Both the position numbers and the translations under genes were made by a program. Under the pieces are notes generated by a model. It saw only the letters and a list, made by a program, of their open reading frames with translations. It had not been told where the DNA came from and did not search any database. A stretch of 54,604 nucleotides of DNA from Paludibacteraceae bacterium (lineage in GTDB: Bacteria > Bacteroidota > Bacteroidia > Bacteroidales > Paludibacteraceae): contig JAFXPY010000050.1 in NCBI GenBank assembly GCA_017527495.1, positions 1-54,604 of the forward strand, written 5' to 3'. Shown here piece after piece: positions 1-7,946 of the stretch. How positions within the stretch are numbered: position 1 is the first letter of the stretch; every line of letters begins with the position of its first letter.

Positions 1-117
1 AGTGTCAGAAATTTTATTACTAACGCCTTTGCTGCTATTGCTGCTTATTGCTATTTCACAAAGAAACCATCACTAAATCTCATCTATGAAACAGATAATC
101 AACTTCTTTTATTCTAA
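1..117 (+). pseudogene. Transposase C-terminus, cut by the window edge
   Basis: Frame 1 is open from base 1 to the TAA at 115-117 and encodes 38 residues that begin SVRNFITNAFAAIAAY and end DNQLLLF. The aromatic and Lys-Pro-rich end (YFTKKPSLNL) resembles the C-terminus of DDE transposases of Bacteroidetes insertion sequences; IS982-like is my best guess but no catalytic residue is present to prove it. The gene is partial because it runs off the left edge, not necessarily broken in the genome. The same peptide is encoded on the minus strand at the right edge. Confidence 0.5.
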
Positions 118-138
118 AGTTATATCGAACTCACGTTA
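1..138. repeat. Terminal inverted copy of an insertion-sequence end (left)
   Basis: This segment is the reverse complement of 54464-54601 with one difference in 138 positions (position 12, T here and C in the other copy; synonymous in the reading frame described below). It contains the 3' end of an open frame and about 20 nt of downstream sequence. Homology stops abruptly at 138. Two inverted copies of the same sequence exactly at the window edges suggest that the contig was broken inside a multicopy insertion sequence. That is inference; the identity itself is directly visible. Confidence 0.9.
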
Positions 139-142
139 AATA

Positions 143-174
143 TTTGCAAAAATAAAGAATAAATATTAATTTTG
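143..174 (+). promoter_or_regulatory. Bacteroidetes-type promoter of mtaB
   Basis: TTTG at 143-146 and TAATTTTG at 167-174 are separated by 20 nt, matching the -33/-7 consensus of the primary sigma factor in Bacteroidetes. The start codon follows 28 nt after the -7 box. The promoter lies only 5 nt inside from the end of the insertion-sequence repeat. Confidence 0.75.
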
Positions 175-202
175 CACTCGTTTTTTTATCTTTCATTAGC
201 AC

Positions 203-1510
203 ATGACTATTTCTTTCCACACCTTAGGTTGCAAGCTCAATTTTGCCGAATCGTCAGCCATAGGCAAAGAACTTATTTCACGCGGTCATCAGCGCGCCAC
301 ACAAAACCAATCTGCTGATGTTTGCGTCGTCAACACCTGTTCTGTAACCGACGCTGCCGACCATAAAGGCCGACAACTCATCAATAGGTTACGCCGAGAA
401 AATCCGAATGCAACAATCATCGTTACAGGTTGTTATGCGCAACTTAAACCACAAGAAATAGCACAAATCACTGGAGTAGATTACGTACTTGGCAATGACG
501 AAAAATTCCAGATACCACAAATTATCGACCAAATAGAGAGCGATCATCTGCTAAAACGACAAGATACCTTTGTAAAGACATCGCCAATTCGTGAAATCAA
601 CGCCTTTCACCCATGCATATCGAGCACCGACCGCACACGCTGTTTTTTGAAAATACAAGACGGGTGCAACTATTTCTGCACCTATTGCACCATACCTATG
701 GCACGCGGCAAGAGCCGTAACGCAACAATAGCCGACACCGTTGCACTTGCGCAACAAGCCATCAACAACGGCATGAAAGAAATAGTACTTACCGGCGTAA
801 ACATAGGTGATTTCGGACGTTCAACAAAAGAGTCTTTTTACGATCTCATCAAAGCCCTCGACCAATTAGAAGGTGAGGTACGTTATCGTATTTCAAGCAT
901 TGAACCCAATCTGTTAAGCGACGAGATAATCGACTTTGTGGCACACTCTCGCCATTTTGCACCACATTTTCATATACCACTGCAAAGTGGAAGCGACACA
1001 ATATTGAAAATCATGAAGCGTCATTACGACACAGCATTATTTCAAGAGCGCATTGACCACATAAAAAGCGTAATGCCCAAAGCGTTTATCGGCGTTGATG
1101 TCATGGTGGGTTTGCGAGGCGAGACGCCAGAGCTGTTTGAAGAATGCAGAGCCTTTGTCAGTCAGCTCAATGTCAGTCAGTTGCATGTATTTACATATTC
1201 AGAGCGCGCCAACACACGAATGTTAGATATAGACTATATCGTACCAGCCAAAGAGCGTAAGCGCCGCAGTGATATATTGCATGAGATCTCGGCACAAAAA
1301 TTAGCCGCTTTCTATGCTGAGCACAAAGGCGAACCTGCCATAGTATTGTGGGAAGGCAGAGTGAAGGGAACTGCAAAAGTAGGCACAGAGGAGTTTGATA
1401 AGCAGGAAGGATCGAAATCTTTAATGTCAGGCTTCACGGAGAACTATATTAAACTCACCGCCCCTTACGACAAAACAAAAATCAACACATTCGAGAGAGT
1501 AAAAATTTAA
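203..1510 (+). CDS. mtaB: tRNA (N6-L-threonylcarbamoyladenosine(37)-C2)-methylthiotransferase MtaB
   Basis: The 435-residue protein has the full architecture of a methylthiotransferase: an N-terminal UPF0004 domain with the three cysteines for the auxiliary cluster (C10, C46, C77), a radical-SAM core with the CxxxCxxC motif at C155, C159 and C162 (CNYFCTYC), and a C-terminal TRAM-like tail. The family converts t6A37 of ANN-decoding tRNAs to ms2t6A using SAM and iron-sulfur clusters in the cytoplasm. Length and the start HTLGCKLN fit MtaB rather than MiaB or RimO. The ATG at 203 follows a good promoter. The gene stands alone; an array of palindromes follows its stop codon. Assignment to MtaB is by motif recognition and is quite sure. 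Confidence 0.93.
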   Translation: MTISFHTLGCKLNFAESSAIGKELISRGHQRATQNQSADVCVVNTCSVTDAADHKGRQLINRLRRENPNATIIVTGCYAQLKPQEIAQITGVDYVLGNDEKFQIPQIIDQIESDHLLKRQDTFVKTSPIREINAFHPCISSTDRTRCFLKIQDGCNYFCTYCTIPMARGKSRNATIADTVALAQQAINNGMKEIVLTGVNIGDFGRSTKESFYDLIKALDQLEGEVRYRISSIEPNLLSDEIIDFVAHSRHFAPHFHIPLQSGSDTILKIMKRHYDTALFQERIDHIKSVMPKAFIGVDVMVGLRGETPELFEECRAFVSQLNVSQLHVFTYSERANTRMLDIDYIVPAKERKRRSDILHEISAQKLAAFYAEHKGEPAIVLWEGRVKGTAKVGTEEFDKQEGSKSLMSGFTENYIKLTAPYDKTKINTFERVKI

Positions 1511-1520
1511 GAATATTTAT

Positions 1521-1750
1521 TTAAGTTTCGCATTTTATAACAATTTATAAGTTCTCGGCACTCATACGGCGTTAGCCGTTGCATATAAATAGATATAATC
1601 AAGATTACATAACCAACAACCACGAGTGGTTGCACATTGTAAATTAGTCAAATTTAATTCATAGTATTTTAATATGCAACCACTATCGCGGTTGAAAAGA
1701 AGAGAAATGGAACCTATTTTTCTATTAATATGAAACCGCTAAAGCGGTTT
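1521..1750. repeat. REP-like palindrome array, copy 1
   Basis: Four short palindromes are spaced about 51-59 nt apart: ACGGC-gtta-GCCGT (1566-1579), CAACCAC-ga-GTGGTTG (1617-1632), CAACC..CGCGGTTG (1677-1694) and AAACCGCTAAAGCGGTTT (1733-1750). The AT-rich spacers are also conserved: the whole block aligns with 53831-54066 in the same orientation, including TTAAGTTTCGCAT at the start and GTATTTTAATATGCAACC before the third palindrome. The element follows the mtaB stop and contains no reading frame of note. It resembles REP/REPIN-type extragenic repeats. From 1751 to 1878 I see nothing further. Confidence 0.85.
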
Positions 1751-1878
1751 TTCCGCTTTGAATCAGACATAAACAAGTTCCTATAATTTGATACATTAAC
1801 TACTTGCTAAACTTGAATTATTTTATTACAGATGAAAACCTATACCATTAAGACTGCTTTTAACTCGATACATTTTAA

Positions 1879-2094
1879 TTAAATTATCTTATAGCCATAT
1901 TCAAGTAAGAGTTCGTCAGCTATATATTCATCGCTCATACAATGCATATCTGCAATCCCATTGCTAATAAGGTCGTAAGTTTGTGAATCGTAGAATTTCC
2001 CTAACGCTTCTTCGTAACTTAAATTTGCACGCTCTGCAAAAAGGCGAACAATGCGAGCATATTTCATTTGCAATATGATAGGATTTGCTTGCAT
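1879..2094 (-). CDS. DUF3791 family protein (second of two in the module)
   Basis: This 71-residue acidic protein has the DUF3791 pattern: an N-terminal helix (ILQMKYARIVRLFAERANL), a central segment with YEEALGKFYDSQTYDLI, and a C-terminal ADELLLEYG motif. It lies 3 nt downstream of the DUF3990 gene on the minus strand, so it is almost certainly cotranscribed and perhaps translationally coupled with it. The first gene of the module is a distant paralog with the same length and helix order. The biochemical function of the family is not established to my knowledge. Small proteins paired with an enzyme-like partner often act as antitoxins or adaptors, and that is my inference here, not something the sequence proves. 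Confidence 0.75.
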   Translation of the reverse strand: MQANPIILQMKYARIVRLFAERANLSYEEALGKFYDSQTYDLISNGIADMHCMSDEYIADELLLEYGYKII

Positions 2095-2097
2095 AAC

Positions 2098-2568
2098 TTA
2101 AAGTTGCACTGATTTAAGAAAATGTAGATATTTGTTTATAGTTTCTTGATTAGTTATACATATTTGATGGTTAGGTTTTTTAAAACGCAATTCTGCAAGT
2201 GCTTGATCACTATTAATAACACCGGCAAAATACAAATCTATTGTATCAAAAACTTGATCATCAGCGATACCACCTTCGATAATATCATAAATTTCATGTG
2301 GCATTCCCCTTCTGCAAGCTGTTATACAATCAAGCCATTCTGCATCATATGTTTCAAAAAAATTGTATGTACAATCTGGATGAATATCATCAAACTCATA
2401 TTCATTCAATATAGCAACATCGTTTCGTCTTTTGAAACGCTCTCCGTAACGCACAGCTTGTAAACGCAATGAAGTTAAATAAAAGCCTTTGCCAAAATCT
2501 AAAAACGGACGAGAATGATGGATATCGGGATGCTGTATTTCAATTGTGGATGTGTGAAATAGTTTCAT
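2098..2568 (-). CDS. DUF3990 protein, predicted ADP-ribosyltransferase fold
   Basis: The 156-residue protein matches the DUF3990 family, which I know to be related to the ADP-ribosyltransferase fold. Visible candidate active-site features are the N-terminal LFHTS with H5, the strand DFGKGFYLTS with Y30 after a Gly-x-Gly, and a C-terminal strand ELRFKKPNHQICITNQE that could supply the third residue of an H-Y-[EQ] triad. There is no signal peptide, so it acts in the cytoplasm if translated alone. It overlaps the upstream DUF3791 gene by 4 nt (ATGA type) and is followed after 3 nt by a second DUF3791 gene. Such a compact arrangement fits a toxin or modifying enzyme flanked by partner proteins. 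Substrate and activity are unknown. Confidence 0.8.
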   Translation of the reverse strand: MKLFHTSTIEIQHPDIHHSRPFLDFGKGFYLTSLRLQAVRYGERFKRRNDVAILNEYEFDDIHPDCTYNFFETYDAEWLDCITACRRGMPHEIYDIIEGGIADDQVFDTIDLYFAGVINSDQALAELRFKKPNHQICITNQETINKYLHFLKSVQL

Positions 2569-2780
2569 ACAATTGCTCCTTTCTTTTGCAAAAGTTGGAC
2601 AATATCATCAACTATATATTCCTTTGAAAATGTGTGCAAGACATCATAACAAGGTACAATATAACCATCTATCATATTTGTATCTTGCATCATGTGGTAT
2701 ACTTCTTTTGCATTCCTTCCTAAAAACGAAGCTACATTGTTGATACAAAAAATAGTGAAATTGAGCCTTTTGAAATCCAT
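2565..2780 (-). CDS. DUF3791 family protein (first gene of the module)
   Basis: This 71-residue protein begins FKRLNFTIFCINNVASFLG and continues with AKEVYHMMQDTNMIDGYIVPCYDVLHTFSKEYIVDDI, a typical DUF3791 pattern in which a tyrosine-rich middle is followed by an acidic helix. Its stop codon overlaps the start of the DUF3990 gene by 4 nt. A minus-strand promoter of the Bacteroidetes type lies about 43 nt upstream of the start. It shares length and helix layout, but little identity, with the third gene of the module. The function is unknown; a regulatory or neutralising role for the neighbouring ADP-ribosyltransferase-like protein is inference from position. Confidence 0.75.
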   Translation of the reverse strand: MDFKRLNFTIFCINNVASFLGRNAKEVYHMMQDTNMIDGYIVPCYDVLHTFSKEYIVDDIVQLLQKKGAIV

Positions 2781-2822
2781 TTTTTATTTTTTCCCAATTA
2801 AAACATCTCTATCTAATGTTTG

Positions 2823-2853
2823 CAAATTTACAATTATTTTTCATATTAACAAA
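2823..2853 (-). promoter_or_regulatory. Promoter of the DUF3791-DUF3990-DUF3791 module
   Basis: On the minus strand TTTG (2850-2853) and TAAATTTG (2823-2830) are 19 nt apart, matching the Bacteroidetes -33/-7 pattern. The predicted start point gives a short leader before the ATG at 2780. The 341-bp gap 2781-3121 holds this promoter and the divergent promoter of rho, and otherwise AT-rich sequence. Confidence 0.7.
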
Positions 2854-2954
2854 ATTTAGTTGATAAAATTCGGTATATTTTGCCGAAACTAAACGCTAAA
2901 ATAATTTTAGTTCCAACAATATTTCCCTTCTATATCTTTTTTCTTTCCTCTTTT

Positions 2955-2986
2955 TTTGCATATTTAATATTTTTTTTGTAACTTTG
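2955..2986 (+). promoter_or_regulatory. Promoter of rho
   Basis: TTTG at 2955-2958 and TAACTTTG at 2979-2986 are 20 nt apart, an exact match to the Bacteroidetes consensus. The start codon of rho is 135 nt further on, so the transcript would carry a leader of roughly 125 nt. The leader includes a small hairpin (TGAGC aattca GCTCA near 3006-3021). Long leaders are used for autoregulation of rho in other bacteria; here that is only a possibility. Confidence 0.75.
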
Positions 2987-3121
2987 CAAACGATTGATAA
3001 AATTCATGAGCAATTCAGCTCAATTCTTACCAAATAAATAGCTAACAACCAATAGTTTATGCTTATACAATAGTGTAAAAAAACTGCTTACCGCTTTTAG
3101 AAACTAATCTTTATATTATAT

Positions 3122-4903
3122 ATGTATTCACAAACCGAACTCAAAGATCTGAGTGTTGATCAACTTAAACAAATTGCGAAAAATCTCAATCTGAAAATTG
3201 GCAGGATGAAAAATCCCGACAAAATCATTGACGCTATTCTTGCAAGTCAAGAGTCGGAACAATCAGTTGAGGCAACAAGCCCTGAGCAATCTCAACACGA
3301 TGCCACTCCTGCTGATATTCAACAACCCCTTGTTGATGACAAACCGCGCAAACGCGAGCGCATTAAGGTGGTACGCGTCGAGCAAACGAAGGCTTACGAA
3401 GCCACCACAGATTCAGCGCGAGCTGTTCAGTCGGTACCGACTATTCAAAACAAAGACATCTCCGAACGCGTCAGAGAGCGAATAGAGCAATATCGTTTGC
3501 GCCACGCCAACGAATTAGCCATTGAAAATGACCAAAATGAGTTGGACAAAAAATCCGCCCAATCTAATTTAGAAAATGTGGCGGACACTCAATCGGAAGC
3601 TGAACAAACTACTGAGCCAATAGAACAATCTGCTCAGCAAGAAACAGCTCCTGCCGACAACAATCAGCAAGGACAACAGAACAAGAAAAACAAAAAGAAC
3701 AATAATAATAACAACAATAACAACAAAAAGAGCCAACCAGAGGTTAAGCAAATAGGTGGTGCTTCTTATAGTTTTGAGGGACTTATTGAGGCAGAAGGAA
3801 CTCTGGAAATCATGCAAGACGGTTATGGTTTCTTGCGTTCGTCGGAATACAACTATGTGAATAGTCCTGACGACATTTATGTCTCACCGCAACAAATTAA
3901 GTCGTATGGTTTGAAAGTGGGCGACACTATCAAGTGCAATATTGAGCCGCCTCGTATCGGCACAAGTTTTTTCCCATTGACGAAGATACTGAAAATCAAT
4001 GGTTGTGATCCGGCACAAGTGCGTGACCGAGTGTCGTTTGAGCACCTCACCCCACTCTTTCCCGACGAGAAATTCCGCCTCTGCACCGGTGTTAAAGACC
4101 CATTGAGCTGTCGCGTTATCGACCTTTTTGCACCTATCGGCAAAGGTCAGCGCGGTCTTATCGTTGCTCAGCCTAAGACAGGTAAGACAGTGTTACTTAA
4201 AGAAGTGGCCAACGCTATTGCAAAAAACCACCCTGAGGTGTACATGATTGTGCTGCTTATTGACGAGCGTCCCGAGGAGGTTACCGACATGGTTCGTTCG
4301 GTTAATGCCGAAGTTATTGCCTCAACATTTGATGAGCCGGCAAGCAAACATGTTCGCGTGGCAGATATTGTTTACGAAAAAGCACGCCGCATGGTTGAGT
4401 GTGGGCACGATGTGGTCATCTTGCTTGATTCTATCACTCGTCTTGCTCGCGCCTACAACACCGTAGCTCCGGCATCAGGCAAAGTACTCACCGGTGGTGT
4501 TGATGCCAACGCATTGCAAAAGCCAAAGCGTTTCTTTGGAGCAGCGCGTAACATTGAGAATGGCGGTAGTTTGACCATTATAGCAACTGCTCTGACCGAC
4601 ACGGGGTCAAAGATGGACGATGTAATCTTCGAGGAATTCAAGGGAACAGGTAATATGGAACTTCAGCTTGACCGCAGATTGTCAAACAAACGCGTTTTCC
4701 CTGCTGTGGATATTATCCTTTCAGGTACTCGTCGCGACGACTTGTTGCTTGAACAAGATGTACTTGCCACGACATGGAACATCCGCCAATACCTCAGTCG
4801 CTCAGGCTACACTGCTGTTGAGGCAATGGAAGAACTGAAAAAAATCATGGAGAATACTCGCAATAATGCCGAGTTCCTTGCCTCTTTCAGCGGAATACAA
4901 TAG
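3122..4903 (+). CDS. rho: Transcription termination factor Rho with low-complexity insertion
   Basis: The protein has 593 residues, compared with about 420 in E. coli. Residues 1-45 are the Rho N-terminal helix bundle ([18 protein letters not shown]). Residues of about 50-215 form a charged, Gln/Asn/Lys-rich insertion with a run of nine Asn near residue 200. The cold-shock-like RNA-binding domain follows ([17 protein letters not shown]), then the ATPase with the P-loop QPKTGKT near residue 350, the [10 protein letters not shown] motif and the Q-loop/R-loop segments. Rho is the hexameric RNA helicase that ends untranslated transcripts. Long N-terminal insertions are known in Bacteroidetes Rho. 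The gene has its own promoter, and an 8-nt repeat array starts at its stop codon. Confidence 0.97.
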   Translation: MYSQTELKDLSVDQLKQIAKNLNLKIGRMKNPDKIIDAILASQESEQSVEATSPEQSQHDATPADIQQPLVDDKPRKRERIKVVRVEQTKAYEATTDSARAVQSVPTIQNKDISERVRERIEQYRLRHANELAIENDQNELDKKSAQSNLENVADTQSEAEQTTEPIEQSAQQETAPADNNQQGQQNKKNKKNNNNNNNNNKKSQPEVKQIGGASYSFEGLIEAEGTLEIMQDGYGFLRSSEYNYVNSPDDIYVSPQQIKSYGLKVGDTIKCNIEPPRIGTSFFPLTKILKINGCDPAQVRDRVSFEHLTPLFPDEKFRLCTGVKDPLSCRVIDLFAPIGKGQRGLIVAQPKTGKTVLLKEVANAIAKNHPEVYMIVLLIDERPEEVTDMVRSVNAEVIASTFDEPASKHVRVADIVYEKARRMVECGHDVVILLDSITRLARAYNTVAPASGKVLTGGVDANALQKPKRFFGAARNIENGGSLTIIATALTDTGSKMDDVIFEEFKGTGNMELQLDRRLSNKRVFPAVDIILSGTRRDDLLLEQDVLATTWNIRQYLSRSGYTAVEAMEELKKIMENTRNNAEFLASFSGIQ

Positions 4904-4970
4904 AAGATTTCAAGATTTGAAGATTTGAAGATTTCAAGATTTGAGGATTTGAGGATTTGAGGATTTGAAA
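4904..4970. repeat. 8-nt tandem array (GATTTSAR), copy A1
   Basis: About eight degenerate units of GATTT(G/C)A(A/G) fill the whole space between the rho stop codon (4901-4903) and the aroQ start (4973). The array starts directly after the stop codon. Related 8-nt arrays are at 31593-31638, 38714-38752 and 53684-53735. No conserved hairpin is formed. Function unknown. Confidence 0.9.
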
Positions 4971-4972
4971 AT

Positions 4973-5401
4973 ATGCGTATATTAATTATAAATGGTCCGA
5001 ATCTAAATCTTTTAGGCAAGCGCAATCCTGAGATTTATGGCAACAGAAGTTTCGAGTCGTTTTTCGACGACTTATGCGGTCGTTATCAAACCGACATTGA
5101 GCTTACCTACCACCAAACCAATCATGAAGGAATAATCATTGATTGGCTGCAAGATGCTGATGGACAATTTGATGGCATTGTACTTAATGCCGGTGGATAT
5201 ACGCATACAAGTATTGCCATTGCTGACGCTATTGAAGCAATACAAACACCAGTTGTTGAAGTTCACATAAGTGATATAAGTAAGCGCGAAATTTTTCGTA
5301 AGCACTCATTTTTAACACCTGTATGCAAAAAGACTATCATGGGATTGGGGCTTGAGGGATATGCTCGAGCAATTGAATATTTTATTGGAGAGAAAAAATA
5401 G
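4973..5401 (+). CDS. aroQ: 3-dehydroquinate dehydratase, type II
   Basis: The 142-residue protein is a typical type II dehydroquinase, which removes water from 3-dehydroquinate in the third step of the shikimate pathway. Visible motifs are INGPNLNLLGKRNPEIYG with the catalytic loop Arg17 and Tyr22, the segment NHEGIIIDWLQ, LNAGGYTHTSIAIADAI with the substrate-binding Asn and the conserved His, and VVEVHISDISKREIFRKHSF. The family forms dodecamers in the cytoplasm. The length is normal and no change at key positions is seen. The gene follows rho after a repeat array and is probably partly cotranscribed with it. Confidence 0.95.
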   Translation: MRILIINGPNLNLLGKRNPEIYGNRSFESFFDDLCGRYQTDIELTYHQTNHEGIIIDWLQDADGQFDGIVLNAGGYTHTSIAIADAIEAIQTPVVEVHISDISKREIFRKHSFLTPVCKKTIMGLGLEGYARAIEYFIGEKK

Positions 5402-5413
5402 CTCTCTTTTTTT
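5388..5413 (+). terminator. Possible weak terminator at the aroQ stop codon
   Basis: GAGAG (5388-5392) pairs with CTCTC (5402-5406) across a 9-nt loop and is followed by seven T (5407-5413). The stem has only five base pairs and overlaps the end of aroQ, and the next gene starts 7 nt later, so it may be attenuating or fortuitous. Confidence 0.4.
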
Positions 5414-5419
5414 GAATAA

Positions 5420-7927
5420 ATGAAACGATTTTACACACCCATATTTTTATTATTTTTCACTATTGGACTTTGTGCTCAAAACATAGTGAAAGGAACTATC
5501 ATTGACGGCAACACTCGCGAGGGTCTTGACTTTGTCAATATTGTCATTAGCAAGTCAGGCTCTGACAAAATAGTGGCAGGCACTACAAGCGAAGCCGATG
5601 GAAAATTTCAGATTGACAATATTCCTAACGGACAATACACCATAACATTTTCTTTTATGGGTTATATTGACCAACAAAAGCGTATTACTCTCAATGGCTC
5701 AACCATCAACTTGGGGAAGATAGTGATGTCAGAAGACAGCAAACAACTTCAAGAAGTTGAAGTTGTCGGTCAGGCGTCGGGTATGCGTTTCGAGTTGGAC
5801 AAGAAAGTATTTTCCGTCGACCAAAACATTGCCTCTTCGGGTGGTAGTGCTACTGATGTGTTGGAAAACATTCCTTCTGTTGAAGTAGATCAAGAAGGCA
5901 ATATATCACTCCGCAACAATGAGAGTGTCGAGGTATGGATTAACGGCAAACCTTCGGGATTGACAGCCGAAAATCGCAGTCAGATACTCGAACAAATGCC
6001 GGCAGAGACAATTCAAGAGATAGAGATTATCACCAATCCTTCAGCTAAATTCAATCCTGAAGGTACGGCAGGAATAATCAATCTTGTGTTGAAGAAAAAT
6101 CGTAAAGCAGGCTATTATGGTTCTTACGAAGCCGGTGTGGAATATCCTTGGGGCAGCATATTAGGCGGCAGGACAGCCTTCAACATCAATTTCAATGCCG
6201 GCATAGTGGATGCTTATTTCAATGCCGGTTATCACTATATGCACTCTAATGGCGGAACATCATCCGATCGTGTTAACTACGGCGACGCAACTCGCTTGAT
6301 TCAGACATCGGACAACAATAGAGTTTTCTCAGGAGTATTTCTGCGCGGCGGTATCAACCTGCAAGTAACAGAGAGGTCTAACATCGGTATCTCAGGCTTT
6401 GGCATGGTGGGCAGCAAAAACAAATCGCAGAATGCCAACAATTATGTGCTTGCCAACTTGTCGTCAGTGAATTTCAGCAGCGACTATCGTCTGACAGATT
6501 ACGACATTCTTGACACTGCCAGAATTTATTCGCGCTTGCAAGAGTCGAGCGGGAATCGTCCGGGTTATTCAGCCACCCTCGACTATACCTTCAAGCCAAA
6601 CAAAAGACATAATCTCACTTTGTACGGCACATATCGCAGTTTTGGGTCGACTGAGACACGGCACTATTCTGTTGTAGAAGATAATCAAACGACATCAAGC
6701 AAGCAAACGCAAAACACAAAATCAAGCCCTGCCGACATTGAGTTGAAAGCCGATTATGAGTGGAAACCAACAGACCAGAGCCGTTTGGAAGCCGGCTGGC
6801 AAACCAACCTACGCCACGAAGCATCATTCAACAACGCTATCGACGACTTCACAGGTCTGCCAATGCCTGCCTATTTCAGCGACTACGAAAGCAACGAACA
6901 GACTCACGCACTTTACATCACATACGGAAATCGTTTTTGGGATAAGTTGTCGATTCAGGTCGGACTGCGAGGCGAGATGTTCAAACGCGACAACTCGTCG
7001 ATATATATCAATGGCAATGACACAATACGCGACTTGCAAAGTGGCGATACAACGATTTTCCAAGTCTATCCGTCGGTATATATATCATATAGTTTTCCAC
7101 ATGGGCACGAACTGCAAATCAATTACACTCGCCGTGTTGACCGTCCACGCGGACACCAAATCAACCCAAGACGCGACTTTAGTGACTCTACCAACATCCA
7201 ATATGGTAATCCCAACTTGTTGCCCCAATATAGTTCATCAATGGAGCTCAACTACCTGAAATCGTGGGAAGCACATACGATCTCAGCCGGGGTGTATTAT
7301 AAATTTGCCGATGGTGTGATACAAAGCATCAGATATATGGATTTGGACGCAATGAACACCACATTTATCAACATTGCCAAACGGCAAGAAGTGGGAATCG
7401 AATTGGTGGGCAAAAACCGACTATTCAATAATGTGCTCCAGCTGACCACAACTGCCAATTTCTACTACAACAACATCACCGAAGCAACATATATCAATCC
7501 GCTGAAAAACATCAACATAAACATACCTGAGCAAAATATCTTTGTAGGTTCGGTCAGGCTGAACGCACAACTGATGTTCACCAAGACATTCAGCGGACAG
7601 ATCTCGGCTCGTTACAGCTCGCCCCGTGTTGTGGCACAAGGTCAGCGTACTCACAACTATTCTATCGATTTAGGTTTACGCAAGACTTTTTTCGACAAGA
7701 AACTGACTCTTGCTCTACGCGTACGCGACTTGCTCAACTCACGCAGTTTCCAGACGGAGACATGGAGCGAGCAGTTCTGGCAACTCTCAGCGCGTCGCTG
7801 GAACAGCCGTACAATAGGACTGACCGTAACATACAGCTTTGGCAACACACAACAAAAGCCTAAGTTCCGACCCGACAGCAACTCTAATGTAAGTAGCGGC
7901 GACGACGAAGGTTCGTATGAAGATTAA
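5420..7927 (+). CDS. TonB-receptor-like outer-membrane beta-barrel protein
   Basis: The 835-residue protein starts with a signal peptide (FLLFFTIGLCAQ, cleavage near residue 19). Residues of about 21-105 are a carboxypeptidase-regulatory-like beta-sandwich (VKGTIIDGNTREGLDFVNI). A plug-like domain follows (VWINGKPSG, EIEIITNPSAKFNPEGTAG), and the remainder is rich in amphipathic beta-strands ending in an outer-membrane strand (RTIGLTVTYSFG) plus an acidic 25-residue tail. This is the outer membrane beta-barrel family often annotated as TonB-dependent receptor, without an obvious TonB box. No SusD partner lies next to it, so glycan import is not indicated. The two genes downstream are a PorT-like barrel and a lipoprotein; spacing of 19 nt suggests one transcript. 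Confidence 0.88.
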   Translation: MKRFYTPIFLLFFTIGLCAQNIVKGTIIDGNTREGLDFVNIVISKSGSDKIVAGTTSEADGKFQIDNIPNGQYTITFSFMGYIDQQKRITLNGSTINLGKIVMSEDSKQLQEVEVVGQASGMRFELDKKVFSVDQNIASSGGSATDVLENIPSVEVDQEGNISLRNNESVEVWINGKPSGLTAENRSQILEQMPAETIQEIEIITNPSAKFNPEGTAGIINLVLKKNRKAGYYGSYEAGVEYPWGSILGGRTAFNINFNAGIVDAYFNAGYHYMHSNGGTSSDRVNYGDATRLIQTSDNNRVFSGVFLRGGINLQVTERSNIGISGFGMVGSKNKSQNANNYVLANLSSVNFSSDYRLTDYDILDTARIYSRLQESSGNRPGYSATLDYTFKPNKRHNLTLYGTYRSFGSTETRHYSVVEDNQTTSSKQTQNTKSSPADIELKADYEWKPTDQSRLEAGWQTNLRHEASFNNAIDDFTGLPMPAYFSDYESNEQTHALYITYGNRFWDKLSIQVGLRGEMFKRDNSSIYINGNDTIRDLQSGDTTIFQVYPSVYISYSFPHGHELQINYTRRVDRPRGHQINPRRDFSDSTNIQYGNPNLLPQYSSSMELNYLKSWEAHTISAGVYYKFADGVIQSIRYMDLDAMNTTFINIAKRQEVGIELVGKNRLFNNVLQLTTTANFYYNNITEATYINPLKNININIPEQNIFVGSVRLNAQLMFTKTFSGQISARYSSPRVVAQGQRTHNYSIDLGLRKTFFDKKLTLALRVRDLLNSRSFQTETWSEQFWQLSARRWNSRTIGLTVTYSFGNTQQKPKFRPDSNSNVSSGDDEGSYED

Positions 7928-7946
7928 CGACTAATACAACTATACA

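Noticed and set aside
1566-1750. CRISPR-like spacing of palindromes
   Set aside because: The spacers are themselves conserved between the two copies, the palindromes are not identical to each other, and no cas gene is present.
2146-2463. Plus-strand frame of 105 residues
   Set aside because: It is antisense to the DUF3990 gene and has no protein-family features.
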